A DNA stretch of 64,000 nucleotides, taken from contig NZ_JOJE01000001.1 of NCBI RefSeq assembly GCF_000720255.1, positions 248,001 through 312,000 on the forward strand, written 5' to 3'. Position 1 is the first letter of the stretch. Each line of letters opens with the position of its first letter. Below, one piece after another: positions 8,417 through 17,372 of this stretch. The DNA is from Streptomyces griseus subsp. griseus. Lineage in GTDB: Bacteria > Actinomycetota > Actinomycetes > Streptomycetales > Streptomycetaceae. The notes under the pieces are model-generated. The model made no database searches, had not been told where the DNA came from, and saw only the letters and a list, made by a program, of their open reading frames with translations. The position numbers and the translations under genes are program-made.

Positions 8417-8452
8417 CACTCTGCAATTTTCAGAGTGACACTTGCCAAGTGT
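8417..8452. promoter_or_regulatory. paired inverted repeats upstream of HATPase gene (operator candidate)
   Basis: Two adjacent inverted repeats are seen. CACTCTG/CAGAGTG lies at 8417-8437 with a 7-base AT-rich centre, and ACACTTG/CAAGTGT at 8438-8452 with a single central base. They end 17 bases before the GTG of the HATPase gene and lie in the divergent promoter region of the WhiJ-like regulator. Binding by that regulator is a guess. A short direct repeat TTCGAAGAYCCG (two copies near 8313-8335) lies further up. Confidence 0.55.
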
Positions 8453-8468
8453 TCACGGCGGGGCGATA

Positions 8469-9278
8469 GTGGCAAGCGTGATTCCGTCCGCGCCCTTAGG
8501 AACAGACGCCGCCGCAGGCCGCCCCCTCGGTCTCGGTGCCGCCCCGGCGGTGGGCCCCGAAAGGGTCGCTGTCGAGCGCCGGTTCCGTTTCGAGCTGGCC
8601 GCACACCCGGGTTCTCCCGCGCAGGCCAGACGCCTGACGAGGGCCCGGCTGACCGGCTGGTCCATATGCGAGGACACCTGCGACACGGCCGCTCTGGTCG
8701 TCACCGAACTGGTCACCAACGCGATCGTCCACACCGCGAGCAACGTCGTCGTCTGTGAGCTGAACGACGGCGACGACATGGTGCGCATAGCCGTGCGTGA
8801 CGAGGGCTGCACTCCTGGTGAGCCCCACCCGTCCCCGCAGCGGGCCGAGGAGGAGCACGGGAGGGGGCTGCTCCTCGTCGACGCCCTCTGTCACGCCTGG
8901 GGCGCCCAGGAACACGGGCCCGGACTGCTCGTCTGGGCCGAGCTGCCGCGCACGGCCGACCCCGTCGACGACGCGGACCCCGCCGCCGGCATCGACGCCT
9001 GGGCCGACATCGACCACTGCGCCGAGGTCAGGCCCTCCCCCGACGGCGATCACGACGAGCCCAGCAACGATCTGGGCTGGGGTACCCGTCCGAAGCCCGG
9101 CGGCCCGTCCGACGGCTCGGGCGACGGCACCGGTCCGGCCCGCCAGGCGCACCGCGCGTCCGAGGACGCTCCGGCCCCGTCCCCGGACGCGCCGAACTCG
9201 ACGACCGCTCCGGCCGCTCTGATCTCTCCGAGCGCGCAGGACGCCGCCGATCCCGGCCGAGAGCGGGGCAGGGCGTGA
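8469..9278 (+). CDS. HATPase_c anti-sigma-factor-like ATP-binding protein
   Basis: 269 residues. Residues about 35-155 form a histidine-kinase-type ATPase domain: TAALVVTELVTNAIVHTAS is the N box, VRIAVRDEGC the G1 box and EEEHGRGLLLVDALC the G2 region. The last 110 residues are low-complexity Pro/Asp/Ser-rich and probably disordered. Family members are serine kinases or ATP-binding partners that act on anti-sigma antagonists, and they are typical neighbours of WhiJ/DUF397 pairs. The GTG after GGGGCGATA was chosen; a GTG three codons later is possible. The stop overlaps the next start by 4 bases. Confidence 0.9.
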   Translation: MASVIPSAPLGTDAAAGRPLGLGAAPAVGPERVAVERRFRFELAAHPGSPAQARRLTRARLTGWSICEDTCDTAALVVTELVTNAIVHTASNVVVCELNDGDDMVRIAVRDEGCTPGEPHPSPQRAEEEHGRGLLLVDALCHAWGAQEHGPGLLVWAELPRTADPVDDADPAAGIDAWADIDHCAEVRPSPDGDHDEPSNDLGWGTRPKPGGPSDGSGDGTGPARQAHRASEDAPAPSPDAPNSTTAPAALISPSAQDAADPGRERGRA

Positions 9279-9712
9279 GCGCCGCCTCCGGCCAGGCTCC
9301 GCCTCTCAGCATGGACACGCTGGTACGGACGACGCGCGCACTGCGCCCTGCCGAGAGCACCCGCCGACTGGCCATGCCCGACGGTATGACGGCCCCGCTG
9401 GGCTGCGACGCGGTGGCGGTGCCCGCCCACCTCGGCCCGATGCTGATGCCTCGGCTGCCTCGTGTCGGATGCGTGTACGCCGACGAGACGCACTGGTGGT
9501 GGATCGTTCCTTCGGACTCCGACCACGCGTTGGAGTGGCCGGCCCCCGCCCGGTACGTGATCGGGGCGGTCGTCCCCGACTCGCCCCACGCCCCCGGCCT
9601 CATCCACCGACCGGACGGCTCGGTTCCGTACACTCCGCCGATACCCCTCTACCTGGCGCTGTGCCGACTGACGGGCACGACCCCGACCTGGTCCCGCCCG
9701 GTCAGCGCGTGA
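9275..9712 (+). CDS. conserved hypothetical protein
   Basis: 145 residues. It starts at a GTG sharing four bases with the upstream stop (GTGA), so it is translationally coupled to the HATPase gene. No domain is recognised. Visible features are VGCVYADETHWWWIVPSDSD and a C-terminal YTPPIPLYLALCRLTG. It has no membrane segment or signal peptide. The Trp-rich centre and constant coupling suggest a partner or target of the ATPase, which is inference. I recall similar unnamed proteins in Streptomyces next to such ATPases. Confidence 0.8.
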   Translation: MSAASGQAPPLSMDTLVRTTRALRPAESTRRLAMPDGMTAPLGCDAVAVPAHLGPMLMPRLPRVGCVYADETHWWWIVPSDSDHALEWPAPARYVIGAVVPDSPHAPGLIHRPDGSVPYTPPIPLYLALCRLTGTTPTWSRPVSA

Positions 9713-9852
9713 GCCCTCCGCCGTAGGCCCCCGGCAACCCCTCACACGGGAGCGTGCGCCCGCGCGCTCACCCCGACCCCCGCTCGCGCCCTGCCGCGAC
9801 TCGGAGCGCCCCGCGATAGTGGCCGTTCGTCCACGGTCGCGGGAGGTCGTCA

Positions 9853-11826
9853 GTGTCCGGGAAAGGCCAGGCGGACCAGCCAGAGGTGTCCGAGTCGGAG
9901 CGGCTGCTGTTCGGCGGGCCGCTGCGCTACGACATGGGATGGAACCAGCACGCGGACGCGTTCCTGGAGCTGAACTTCCGCGCCATGATCACCCGCCTTC
10001 CCTCGCTGCTCGCCTCCAGTTTCCGGCTCGCCCGGCAGGCGGACCCGCGGGCCGCGCGGGTCGTCCTGGCCGCCGAGGCGGGCCGGGGCGTGGCGCAGGC
10101 GGTGAGTCTGCTCGCGGTCAACAGCGCCCTCGGCCGGCTGGTGACCGGCGGCTCGATCGAGGCCCGGCTGCGCGAGGCGGTCCCCGCGCTGGTCACGGTG
10201 GCCGTGGTGATGCTGGTCGAGACACTGCTGCGGGCCGCGTCGACATACGCCACCGGACGCCTGGAACCTGTGGTGGAGCGGGTGGCGACGGAACGGTATC
10301 TGGAGCGGGCGGCGGCCGTGGAGCTGTCGGCGATCGAGGACCACGCCTTCCACAAGCTGCTGGACACCGCGCAGTACGGGGCCTCCTCCGCCCGGCGCAT
10401 GATCGCTCACGCGACCCGTCTGGTGAACGCGATGATCTCGCTGGTCGCGGCCGCGAGCGTGCTGACCGTGCTGCACCCGGCGCTGCTTCCGCTGCTGGTG
10501 ACGATGACGCTGCCGAGCGCGTGGAGCGCCCTGACGAACGCCCGGCGCCGCTACGAGTCCTTCCACACCTGGGTGCAGCACGCCCGCGCCGGTTATCTGC
10601 TCAGCGGCCTGCTCACCGAACCGGCGGCCGCTCCGGAGATCCGGCTGCACGGGGTCGGCCCGTTCCTGCTGCGCCATTTCCGCGCCATGTCGGAGACGGC
10701 GGAGGCGGAGCAGGCCCGGCTGGCGCGGCTGGCGGCGCGCACGGGGCTGATCGCGGCGGCCTGGACGGGCCTGGCGACGGTGGCGACCTACGCGACGCTC
10801 GGCGGGCTGCTGCTGGCGGGCGCGATGGCGCTGTCGGTCGCGGGCACGGCCGTGATCGCGATCCGCACCGGCTCCGGCAGCCTGGACAGCCTCGTTCTGG
10901 AGGTCAACCAGCTGCACGAGGAGGCCCTGTTCGTGGGCGATCTGCAGCGCCTGTACAAGGAGGCGGCCGAGCGGGCCATCCCGGTCGGCGGGGACGCGTT
11001 GCCGGACGAGCCGCGGGAGATCCGCTTCGAGAAGGTCTCGTTCAGCTATCCGGGCGACGGCGCCCGGCCCGCCCTCGACGACGTGTCCCTCACCCTCCCC
11101 CTGGGCCGGATCATCGCGCTCGTCGGGGAGAACGGCTCGGGGAAGACGACCCTGGTGAAGCTGCTCGCCGGGCTGTACAAGCCGGACCGGGGGCGGATCC
11201 TGTGGGACGACGTGGACGCGGTGACCGCGGACCGGCACCGGCTGGCGGAGCGCATCGCCATGGTGGCGCAGGACTTCAAGCGCTGGCCGTTCACGGCCAG
11301 GGTGAACATCGCGGTCGGCCGTTCCTCGGCGCCGCTGACGGAGGAGCGCCTGGCGGCCTCGATCGCGGAGGCGGGCGCGCAGGACGTGCTCGCGGATCTG
11401 CCGCGCGGTCTGGACACGCTGCTGGCCCGCAACTTCAGCGGCGGACACGAGCTGTCCGGCGGCCAGTGGCAGCGGCTCGGCATCGCCCGCGCCGCCTACC
11501 GGCGCGGACGCATCCTGATCGTGGACGAACCTACCGCGGCCCTGGACGCGCGGGCCGAGCTGGAGGTTTTCGAGAAGATCCGCGCCCTGGCGGGCACCGG
11601 CCAGACGGTGGTCCTCATCACCCACCGGCTGGCGTCCGTGCGCCACGCCGACCTGGTGCACGTCCTCGACCAGGGCCGGCTCGTGGAGTCGGGTACACCC
11701 GACGAGCTGCTCGCCCGGGGTGGCGTCTACGCGGAGTTGTACTCGCTCCAGGCCGAGCAGTTCTCGACGAGGGTGCCCGCGCCGAAGCCGCCCGCCACGA
11801 AGCTGCCCGCGCCCGAGGCGGGCTGA
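9853..11826 (+). CDS. ABC transporter, fused permease and ATP-binding protein
   Basis: 657 residues. The first 60 residues are soluble; a six-helix exporter membrane domain follows to about residue 370. The nucleotide-binding domain then shows GENGSGKTTLVKLL (Walker A), LSGGQWQRLGIARA (signature), ILIVDEPTAALD (Walker B) and a TH switch histidine in VVLITHRLASV. It is a half-size exporter expected to dimerise. No substrate can be read from the context; neighbours are unrelated. The GTG start has GGGAGG upstream. Compare the truncated relative at 40303-41676, which has a similar SGGQWQR signature. Confidence 0.93.
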   Translation: MSGKGQADQPEVSESERLLFGGPLRYDMGWNQHADAFLELNFRAMITRLPSLLASSFRLARQADPRAARVVLAAEAGRGVAQAVSLLAVNSALGRLVTGGSIEARLREAVPALVTVAVVMLVETLLRAASTYATGRLEPVVERVATERYLERAAAVELSAIEDHAFHKLLDTAQYGASSARRMIAHATRLVNAMISLVAAASVLTVLHPALLPLLVTMTLPSAWSALTNARRRYESFHTWVQHARAGYLLSGLLTEPAAAPEIRLHGVGPFLLRHFRAMSETAEAEQARLARLAARTGLIAAAWTGLATVATYATLGGLLLAGAMALSVAGTAVIAIRTGSGSLDSLVLEVNQLHEEALFVGDLQRLYKEAAERAIPVGGDALPDEPREIRFEKVSFSYPGDGARPALDDVSLTLPLGRIIALVGENGSGKTTLVKLLAGLYKPDRGRILWDDVDAVTADRHRLAERIAMVAQDFKRWPFTARVNIAVGRSSAPLTEERLAASIAEAGAQDVLADLPRGLDTLLARNFSGGHELSGGQWQRLGIARAAYRRGRILIVDEPTAALDARAELEVFEKIRALAGTGQTVVLITHRLASVRHADLVHVLDQGRLVESGTPDELLARGGVYAELYSLQAEQFSTRVPAPKPPATKLPAPEAG

Positions 11827-11832
11827 TCCGCG

Positions 11833-12018
11833 TCAGGCCGCGGCGTCTCCCACGCCGTCGCTTCGGACGATCACCAGGAACGTGTCGGTCGCGAGGTCCA
11901 TGACGACCTCGGCGGCCAGTCCCTCGAGACGCCGCGCGTGCGCGAACTCCTCCGCCGGCCACGATCCGCGGGGCCCGCCTGCGGGAAAGCGTTCGAGCAC
12001 GGTTCGCCCGTTCACCAT
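11833..12018 (-). CDS. small conserved hypothetical protein
   Basis: 61 residues, starting MVNGRTVLERFPAGGPRG and ending in VVMDLATDTFLVIVRSDGVG. The strong CTGGAGG site 8 bases before the ATG decides the start over the longer open frame to 12144. The pattern suggests a small single-domain beta-alpha protein. No function is recognised. It is convergent with the ABC transporter gene, with 6 bases between the stops. Confidence 0.75.
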   Translation of the reverse strand: MVNGRTVLERFPAGGPRGSWPAEEFAHARRLEGLAAEVVMDLATDTFLVIVRSDGVGDAAA

Positions 12019-12229
12019 CCAGCACCTCCAGTAAGCGTCGTACTTGTAGGAGTTAACGCTCTGGGAGGGGGAAACGCCTCGCACGGTGACGCGACTGAGA
12101 CGTAGTTGACACCCGTTCACCGCAGTGTGTGAGGTCGTGATCACTTTCCGATCGTCAACAACACCACCTGTATCGATCGTCGTACTGATCGTGAGATACG
12201 TCCGCGTCCAACCGTGAGGGAGTCCGACG

Positions 12230-14110
12230 TCATCCGGCGAGGGGCAGCACGGGCACGTCGGGTGAGCGCAGGCCCACCCGCGCCCGGTGCGCGGTGAGTT
12301 CGCTCAGAAGTTCGGTGAGCCGCTCGGTGTGACGAGGTGTGAGCCGTCCGGTGTCGTCGAGGTGCACGGCGCACGCGGTGGCCGTGTCGACAAGCCGTTC
12401 GAGCAGGTCGGCGACCTCGTCGGTGCCCTCCGTGTGCCGGGCCACGGCGGGCAGTTCGGCGGCGGCGAGGGCGATGGCGGTACGGGCCTGTGCGAGCGTC
12501 CGATAGGCCTCCCGCCGCAGGGTCCAGCGGGCGGCGCGATCGTCGGAGCCGCCGAGCACATGGACGAGGTAGGCGTCTGCGGCACCGCCCGCCACGACAA
12601 GCCGGGCCCGCACGCCCCCGCCGCGCTCCCCCGGCATCGGCAGGTGCCCGACGATCAGCACGATCACACAGGCCAGGAGCGTCTCCCCGATCCGGCCGAC
12701 GGAGGCCTGCGGTTCCCCGCCGATCATGACCAGGGCGAGGACGAGCAGGGTGACGACGGCGGTCTGCGCGGCGAAGTGCCGGGTGGCGACGGGTATGAGG
12801 GCACCGCAGACGGCGACGAGCGCGACGAGTCCCTCCGGCCGGGGCAGCACGGCGGCGAACCCGGCGAAGAGCAGCGCCCCGAGCACGGTGCCCGCGGCCC
12901 GGCACAGGACACGAGAGACGAGCGGGCCGAGGTCGGGCTTGACGAGGAAGACGACGGTGGCGGGCAGCCAGTACCAGTGCGCGTGCTGCCCGTACCAGTG
13001 ACCGTGGTGCAGCGCCTGTGCGAGGGCGACGCCGGCCCCGAAGCAGAGGGCGACGCGCAGGCCGTACTCCCGCCCGCCGATCCCGAACGCGGTGCGCAGC
13101 AACTCCCGGGCGGTTCGCCGACGGGTGTGCAGATCGCCTCCCTCGCCCTGGTCGAACGCCTCGGCCGCGTGCAGCAGGGCGTGGTCGAGGGCGCGCAGTG
13201 CGGGCGCCGACCGGTGGGGCGCGGGCAGCGGCCCGGTGTGCGTGCCGCCACGTACGGCGGCCGCGAGGCGCCGGGGTCCCACGGAGGCACGCGCGGAGAC
13301 GGGCTCCCCGGCCCAGGCGAGCGCGGTCGCGGCCTCGGCGAGGGGCAGCGCGGCGGCGTACTGGCTGTGCAGCCGCCGTTCGGCCGCCGAACTGGCACAG
13401 CGCCGCAGCCGGGGCCCGGTGAGGGCGTCCTGCGCGTGGTCCAGGGCGGCGGTGAGCGCGGCACGGCGAACGGTGGCGTGCTCACCACCGGCCGCGTCGA
13501 GCAGGTCGGCTACGGCCTCGTACACCCGTGCTACGGCGGCCCGCTCCCCGTCGAACCGGAAATCACCGGCGAGGGAGCCGGGCGTGGGCAGCGCGAGCCG
13601 CAGCGCCAGCAGCCAGCCGGCGCCCGTGAGGAAGGCGACCGCCCGCTGCCAGCCGGGTTCCGGGAGGGGCATCCCGGCCCCGATCGCGGCGGCGACGAGC
13701 AGCTGCGTACCGGCCCCGGAGGCCACGGGCCCGACCGCGCTCACGCTTCCGGCGACGAGCCCCAGTCCGGTGAGGACGAGGGTCAGCGGGACGGCCGAGA
13801 GGTGCTGTCCGGCGTACGTCCCGGTGAGCAGCCCCACCGCACCCGCCAGCGCGGGCCCTCCGATCCGGCGGACGGATGCCCGTCGGCTGCCGGGGCGGTC
13901 GTTGATCCCGGCGAGCATGGCGGCCACGGCGGCGACGACTCCGAGCGGGACTCGGCCGGTGGCCAGGGCCACGATCAGCAGCGGACCACCTGCCAGCGCT
14001 CCCCTGAGGACCGCGTTCCACGGCACCGGTCCGCGCTGGGCACGCAGCGCGTGAGCGATCCAGGGCGGAAGAGCGAATACGCGAACGGGAACGGGCAGGC
14101 GCGCAGACAC
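12230..14110 (-). CDS. FUSC family membrane protein
   Basis: 626 residues. It has two blocks of about five hydrophobic helices (residues about 25-155 and 370-490), each followed by a soluble helical region. This is the duplicated layout of the FUSC/aromatic acid exporter-like family (fusaric acid resistance). GHWYGQHAHWYWLPATVVFLVKPDLG is the conserved cytoplasmic-edge motif. Likely an efflux protein of unknown substrate. The GTG start with AGGAGCTCC upstream is preferred over the longer frame to 14332, which runs through promoter-like sequence. Confidence 0.85.
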   Translation of the reverse strand: MSARLPVPVRVFALPPWIAHALRAQRGPVPWNAVLRGALAGGPLLIVALATGRVPLGVVAAVAAMLAGINDRPGSRRASVRRIGGPALAGAVGLLTGTYAGQHLSAVPLTLVLTGLGLVAGSVSAVGPVASGAGTQLLVAAAIGAGMPLPEPGWQRAVAFLTGAGWLLALRLALPTPGSLAGDFRFDGERAAVARVYEAVADLLDAAGGEHATVRRAALTAALDHAQDALTGPRLRRCASSAAERRLHSQYAAALPLAEAATALAWAGEPVSARASVGPRRLAAAVRGGTHTGPLPAPHRSAPALRALDHALLHAAEAFDQGEGGDLHTRRRTARELLRTAFGIGGREYGLRVALCFGAGVALAQALHHGHWYGQHAHWYWLPATVVFLVKPDLGPLVSRVLCRAAGTVLGALLFAGFAAVLPRPEGLVALVAVCGALIPVATRHFAAQTAVVTLLVLALVMIGGEPQASVGRIGETLLACVIVLIVGHLPMPGERGGGVRARLVVAGGAADAYLVHVLGGSDDRAARWTLRREAYRTLAQARTAIALAAAELPAVARHTEGTDEVADLLERLVDTATACAVHLDDTGRLTPRHTERLTELLSELTAHRARVGLRSPDVPVLPLAG

Positions 14111-14253
14111 GGAGCTCCTGTCGTGACGAGGGCGGGGTGTGCCTTCGGGCGACGGTGGCCGGGCTGGTGATCCACACCTTAGGAGGAGTTCTGGGAGGCG
14201 GAGCATCACTGAGGTTTCGGCAGCGTGACACTTCGGGCGAAACTCCGCGATCT

Positions 14254-15072
14254 TTATGAACGCAACTCGCCACGCGCCGCCGCAACAGACCGTTCGAAGA
14301 GTCCGCGAGCCCGTTCGAGCTCCCGCGACCACTCCGCGCCGGACCCCAGCCCGGAGACGATCTCGTCGACCTCACGCAGTCCGGCCCGCTCCAGCAGCCG
14401 CTTCTCGTTCGTCACCCACTCCCCGCGCGCGGCCAGCACGGCGTGGCCGGTCTGCGCGGCGGCGACGGCCAGGGCTCCGGCGACCTCCGTGCGCCGCCCG
14501 GTGGGGGCGTGGTTGGCGGTGGCGTAGGCGAGGGTGGCGCGGGCGGTGCCGTACCAGCGCTCGCAGGCGGTCCGCCGCAGTGGCTCGGGATAGGTCCGCG
14601 GGCGGGGCAGCTCGCCGCGGAGCACCCGGTTGAGGGCCAGCTCCGCGACGACCAGGTAACTGGGGATCCCGGCGAGATGGAACAACAGCGGCTCCACCCG
14701 GAACCGCCCTTCCCGGGCCTCCGCCAGCTCGTGCTCTACGACGTCCAGGTCCCGGTAGTGCACGTCGACCCGTCGCCCGTCGACCGTCAGCCAGGCGCCC
14801 CCGTTGAAGACACCTCCGCCCCAGCCCCCGACCTCGGAGACCTCGCCCTCCCAGCCGACGGCCCGCAGGTCGGCCGGGTCGAAAGGGCCGCGGTAGTAGA
14901 CGGCGAGATCCCAGTCGCTGTCGGGCCGGTGGTTTCCCTGGGCGCGGGAGCCCCCCAGGGCCACGGCTTCGACGGTGGGGAGCACGACGAGGCGGTCGGC
15001 GATGTCGTCGAGGAAGCTCAAGGAGAAGTCCAGGGTCCGGGGAGTCGGGAAGGGCGGAGGGGCCGGAGACAT
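14254..15072 (-). CDS. nucleotidyltransferase domain protein
   Basis: 272 residues. ALGGSRAQGNHRPDSDWDLAV is the minimal nucleotidyltransferase active site (GS followed by DxD). VDGRRVDVHYRDLD supplies the third carboxylate. The C-terminal half is helical. The fold is that of aminoglycoside adenylyltransferase-like proteins, but the substrate is not evident, and a resistance role should not be assumed. The upstream hypothetical gene ends 35 bases before this ATG on the same strand. Confidence 0.85.
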   Translation of the reverse strand: MSPAPPPFPTPRTLDFSLSFLDDIADRLVVLPTVEAVALGGSRAQGNHRPDSDWDLAVYYRGPFDPADLRAVGWEGEVSEVGGWGGGVFNGGAWLTVDGRRVDVHYRDLDVVEHELAEAREGRFRVEPLLFHLAGIPSYLVVAELALNRVLRGELPRPRTYPEPLRRTACERWYGTARATLAYATANHAPTGRRTEVAGALAVAAAQTGHAVLAARGEWVTNEKRLLERAGLREVDEIVSGLGSGAEWSRELERARGLFERSVAAARGELRS

Positions 15073-15106
15073 CAGTGCCGGAGGGGCGGATCCGGAGGCG
15101 TTGCGC

Positions 15107-15484
15107 CTACCAGAGGTCGGCGTGGCGGTGGCGGGTCGGCGGGTGGTCCAGTTCCTCGGCCGCGGTGAGGAGGTCGCCGGGTGCGGCGGCGCGCAGGCGC
15201 GTGCGGGCGGTCGTACGGAAGGCCTGGAGGGCGGCGCGCGCCCGTGACTCGTAGGGGCCGCTGATGTCGGAGTTCAGGCTGCGGGGGAAGGTGTAGGCGA
15301 CGAAGCTCCGAACGACGAGGGTCGGCACCGGACGGCGCCGCTCGCGTCGGGCACGGGCCGACGCCTGCTCGCTGTAGCGCAGTGCCGTGAGGATGTGACC
15401 CGTGTCCAGGCTCCAAGGGTGGGGCGACGAGTTCACGGGGTGCTTGCGGTGTCGGGGGCGGACGTGGTGGACGGTGCGGGACAT
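15107..15484 (-). CDS. conserved hypothetical protein
   Basis: 125 residues, Arg-rich, with no membrane segment. The ATG has a perfect CAGGAGG site 6 bases upstream. Readable features are SLDTGHILTALRYSEQASARA and a helical AALQAFRTTARTRLRAAA region. No domain is recognised. It lies just upstream of the nucleotidyltransferase gene on the same strand and may be co-transcribed with it. Confidence 0.7.
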   Translation of the reverse strand: MSRTVHHVRPRHRKHPVNSSPHPWSLDTGHILTALRYSEQASARARRERRRPVPTLVVRSFVAYTFPRSLNSDISGPYESRARAALQAFRTTARTRLRAAAPGDLLTAAEELDHPPTRHRHADLW

Positions 15485-15689
15485 GGCAGACCTCCTGGGG
15501 CCCGCCGGGACTTCCGGCGTGGCCCGCTAGAAGTCCGCCGCTGTGAAACGCCCGAGGAGTTTTCTGCGCATGGGGGCAGCTTGTGCGCCGGGCGGCGGTG
15601 TTGTCGAGCGAAATTCGGATGCGCCGGTGTGCGCGGCTGCGGATGATCGGCAGGTTGCCTGTCGTCCCGGTCGTCTCCGAGGAGTTGAT

Positions 15690-16133
15690 GTGATCCAGCG
15701 CGTCACCGTCCCCGCTCTCTTCCCTCCGCCCACCTACTCCCACGCCTGTGTCGTCGAGGCCGGCACGAAGCTCGCCTTCCTCGCCGGTTCCGTCCCGCTC
15801 GACGGCGACGGGAAGCTGGTGGGGCCGGGGGATCCGGTACGACAGGCCGAGCAGGTGATGGCCAACCTGGAGGAGCAACTGCGCGCGGTCGGCAGCGATC
15901 TGGCGCACGTGGTGTCGACGGACGTGTACGTGGTGAGCGCCGAGACCTCGGTGCTCTCGGCCGTCTGGGAGGTCGTCGAGGCGTCCGGGCTCAGCATCGG
16001 ACCCCACGCGTCGACACTCCTCGGGGTCGCCTGCCTCGGATACGCGGGCCAGCTCGTCGAGATCACCGCGACCGCCGTCGTACCGGAGGGCCCGGCCACG
16101 GCCGCCGACGGACCGCAGGGCGCCCGCCCATGA
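15690..16133 (+). CDS. Rid (YjgF/YER057c/UK114) family protein
   Basis: 147 residues in a chorismate-mutase-like Rid fold. LAFLAGSVPLDGDGKLVGPG, QAEQVMANLEEQLRAVGSDL, VVSTDVYV and GQLVEITATAVV align with the family. In RidA the imine-hydrolysing arginine lies in PARS; here the equivalent stretch reads GPHASTLLGVACL with no arginine. Simple enamine/imine deaminase activity is therefore doubtful. The GTG start follows GAGGAG. The stop overlaps the acetyltransferase ATG by 4 bases. Confidence 0.85.
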   Translation: MIQRVTVPALFPPPTYSHACVVEAGTKLAFLAGSVPLDGDGKLVGPGDPVRQAEQVMANLEEQLRAVGSDLAHVVSTDVYVVSAETSVLSAVWEVVEASGLSIGPHASTLLGVACLGYAGQLVEITATAVVPEGPATAADGPQGARP

Positions 16134-16600
16134 GCGCCGACGGCACCGTCGAACTGCGCCGCGCCGCCACCCCGGACGCCGCCGCGGTGGCCGACGTGTG
16201 GCTGCGTTCCTTCACCGCCGCGCTGCCCACGGTCGTCAGGCCACGCTCCGACGACGAGGTGCACGCGTACTTCCGGCATGTGCTGGTGCCGCTGCGCGAG
16301 ACGTGGGTGGCCGAGGCCGGGGGCGCGATCGTGGGGGTGATGGTGCTCGACGAGGAGTTGTTGTCCCAGCTCTACCTGGATCCCACGTGGCGTGGGCGCG
16401 GCATCGGCGACCGGTTCGTCGCGCTCGCCAAGGAGCGCAGGCCGGACGGGCTGTCGCTGTGGACCTTCCAGGTCAACGAGCCCGCCCGGCGCTTCTACGA
16501 GCGGCACGGCTTCCGCGCCGACACGTACACGGACGGCGGGGACAACGAGGAGCGGGAACCCGATGTGCGGTACGTCTGGCAGCCCGGGGCTCATGACTGA
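16130..16600 (+). CDS. GNAT family N-acetyltransferase
   Basis: 156 residues. LYLDPTWRGRGIGDRFVALA is the acetyl-CoA binding motif A, and VNEPARRFYERHGFRADTYT is the C-terminal motif B. It is translationally coupled to the Rid protein (ATGA), so the two probably act in one step or on one metabolite; the substrate is unknown. Confidence 0.9.
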   Translation: MSADGTVELRRAATPDAAAVADVWLRSFTAALPTVVRPRSDDEVHAYFRHVLVPLRETWVAEAGGAIVGVMVLDEELLSQLYLDPTWRGRGIGDRFVALAKERRPDGLSLWTFQVNEPARRFYERHGFRADTYTDGGDNEEREPDVRYVWQPGAHD

Positions 16601-16643
16601 GCGGTCCGGGGGGCGATGACGCGTGGGCGGCCGCCCAGTCATG

Positions 16644-17372
16644 TCAGTCCGCGGCGGCCCCCCACTCCCGGCGCTTGGGCAGCGGCCGTGCGTAGCTCCC
16701 CGCCCGGCTCGTGCGCAGTCCCAGCGCGACCAGTGACTCCGCGAGCTTGACCGCCGCCGCGACCCCGTCGACGACCGGCAGGCCCAGCTTCTCCCCCACC
16801 GCCCGTTGCAGGCCGGTCATCCCCGCACAGCCCAGCACCAGCACCTCGGCACCCGCGTCCCTGGCCCGTTCGGCGGCCGTCAGGAACGCCGCCTCGGTGC
16901 GTTCGGCGTCGCCGAGGTCGAGGACACCGAGGCCCGTGCCGACCACGGCGGCGCAGTTGCGGCCCACCCCGGCCAGCGCCAGGCTGTCCTCGATCTGGCC
17001 GCACGTCCGCTCCAGCGTGGTGACGACGCCGTACCGCCGCCCGAGCAGACACGCCAGATGCGCCGCCGCCTCGGTGATGTCGACGACCGGTACGCCGACC
17101 AGCTCCCGCACGCCCTCGCGCCCGTGCTCGCCGAAGCCCGCCATGACGACGGCGTCGTACGGCGGCCCGTCGTACGTCCGCAGGGTGTCGAGGACGGCGG
17201 CGGCCGAGAGGTAGCTGTCGAGCCAGCCCTCGGCGGACTCGGGTCCCCAGGCCGGGGTCAGTCCGGTCACGGCGGTGCCCGGGCCTGCGGCGGCCCGGGC
17301 ACCTCGTACGATCTCCTCGGTCATCTCCTGCGTGGTGTTGCAGTTGGTGACGACGATCCGCACGTTTCTCAT
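16644..17372 (-). CDS. Asp/Glu/hydantoin racemase family protein
   Basis: 242 residues. IVVTNCNTTQEMTEEIVRGA at the N-terminus and VVMAGFGEHGREGVRE with VLVLGCAGMTGLQ match the hydantoin racemase branch. Of the two expected catalytic cysteines, the second is the C in LGCAGM; the first position has GFGEHG instead of GCFGD, so the usual Cys pair appears incomplete. The ATG is preceded by GGAGG and overlaps the permease stop by 4 bases. With the permease this suggests uptake and processing of a hydantoin or allantoin-like compound. Confidence 0.85.
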   Translation of the reverse strand: MRNVRIVVTNCNTTQEMTEEIVRGARAAAGPGTAVTGLTPAWGPESAEGWLDSYLSAAAVLDTLRTYDGPPYDAVVMAGFGEHGREGVRELVGVPVVDITEAAAHLACLLGRRYGVVTTLERTCGQIEDSLALAGVGRNCAAVVGTGLGVLDLGDAERTEAAFLTAAERARDAGAEVLVLGCAGMTGLQRAVGEKLGLPVVDGVAAAVKLAESLVALGLRTSRAGSYARPLPKRREWGAAAD

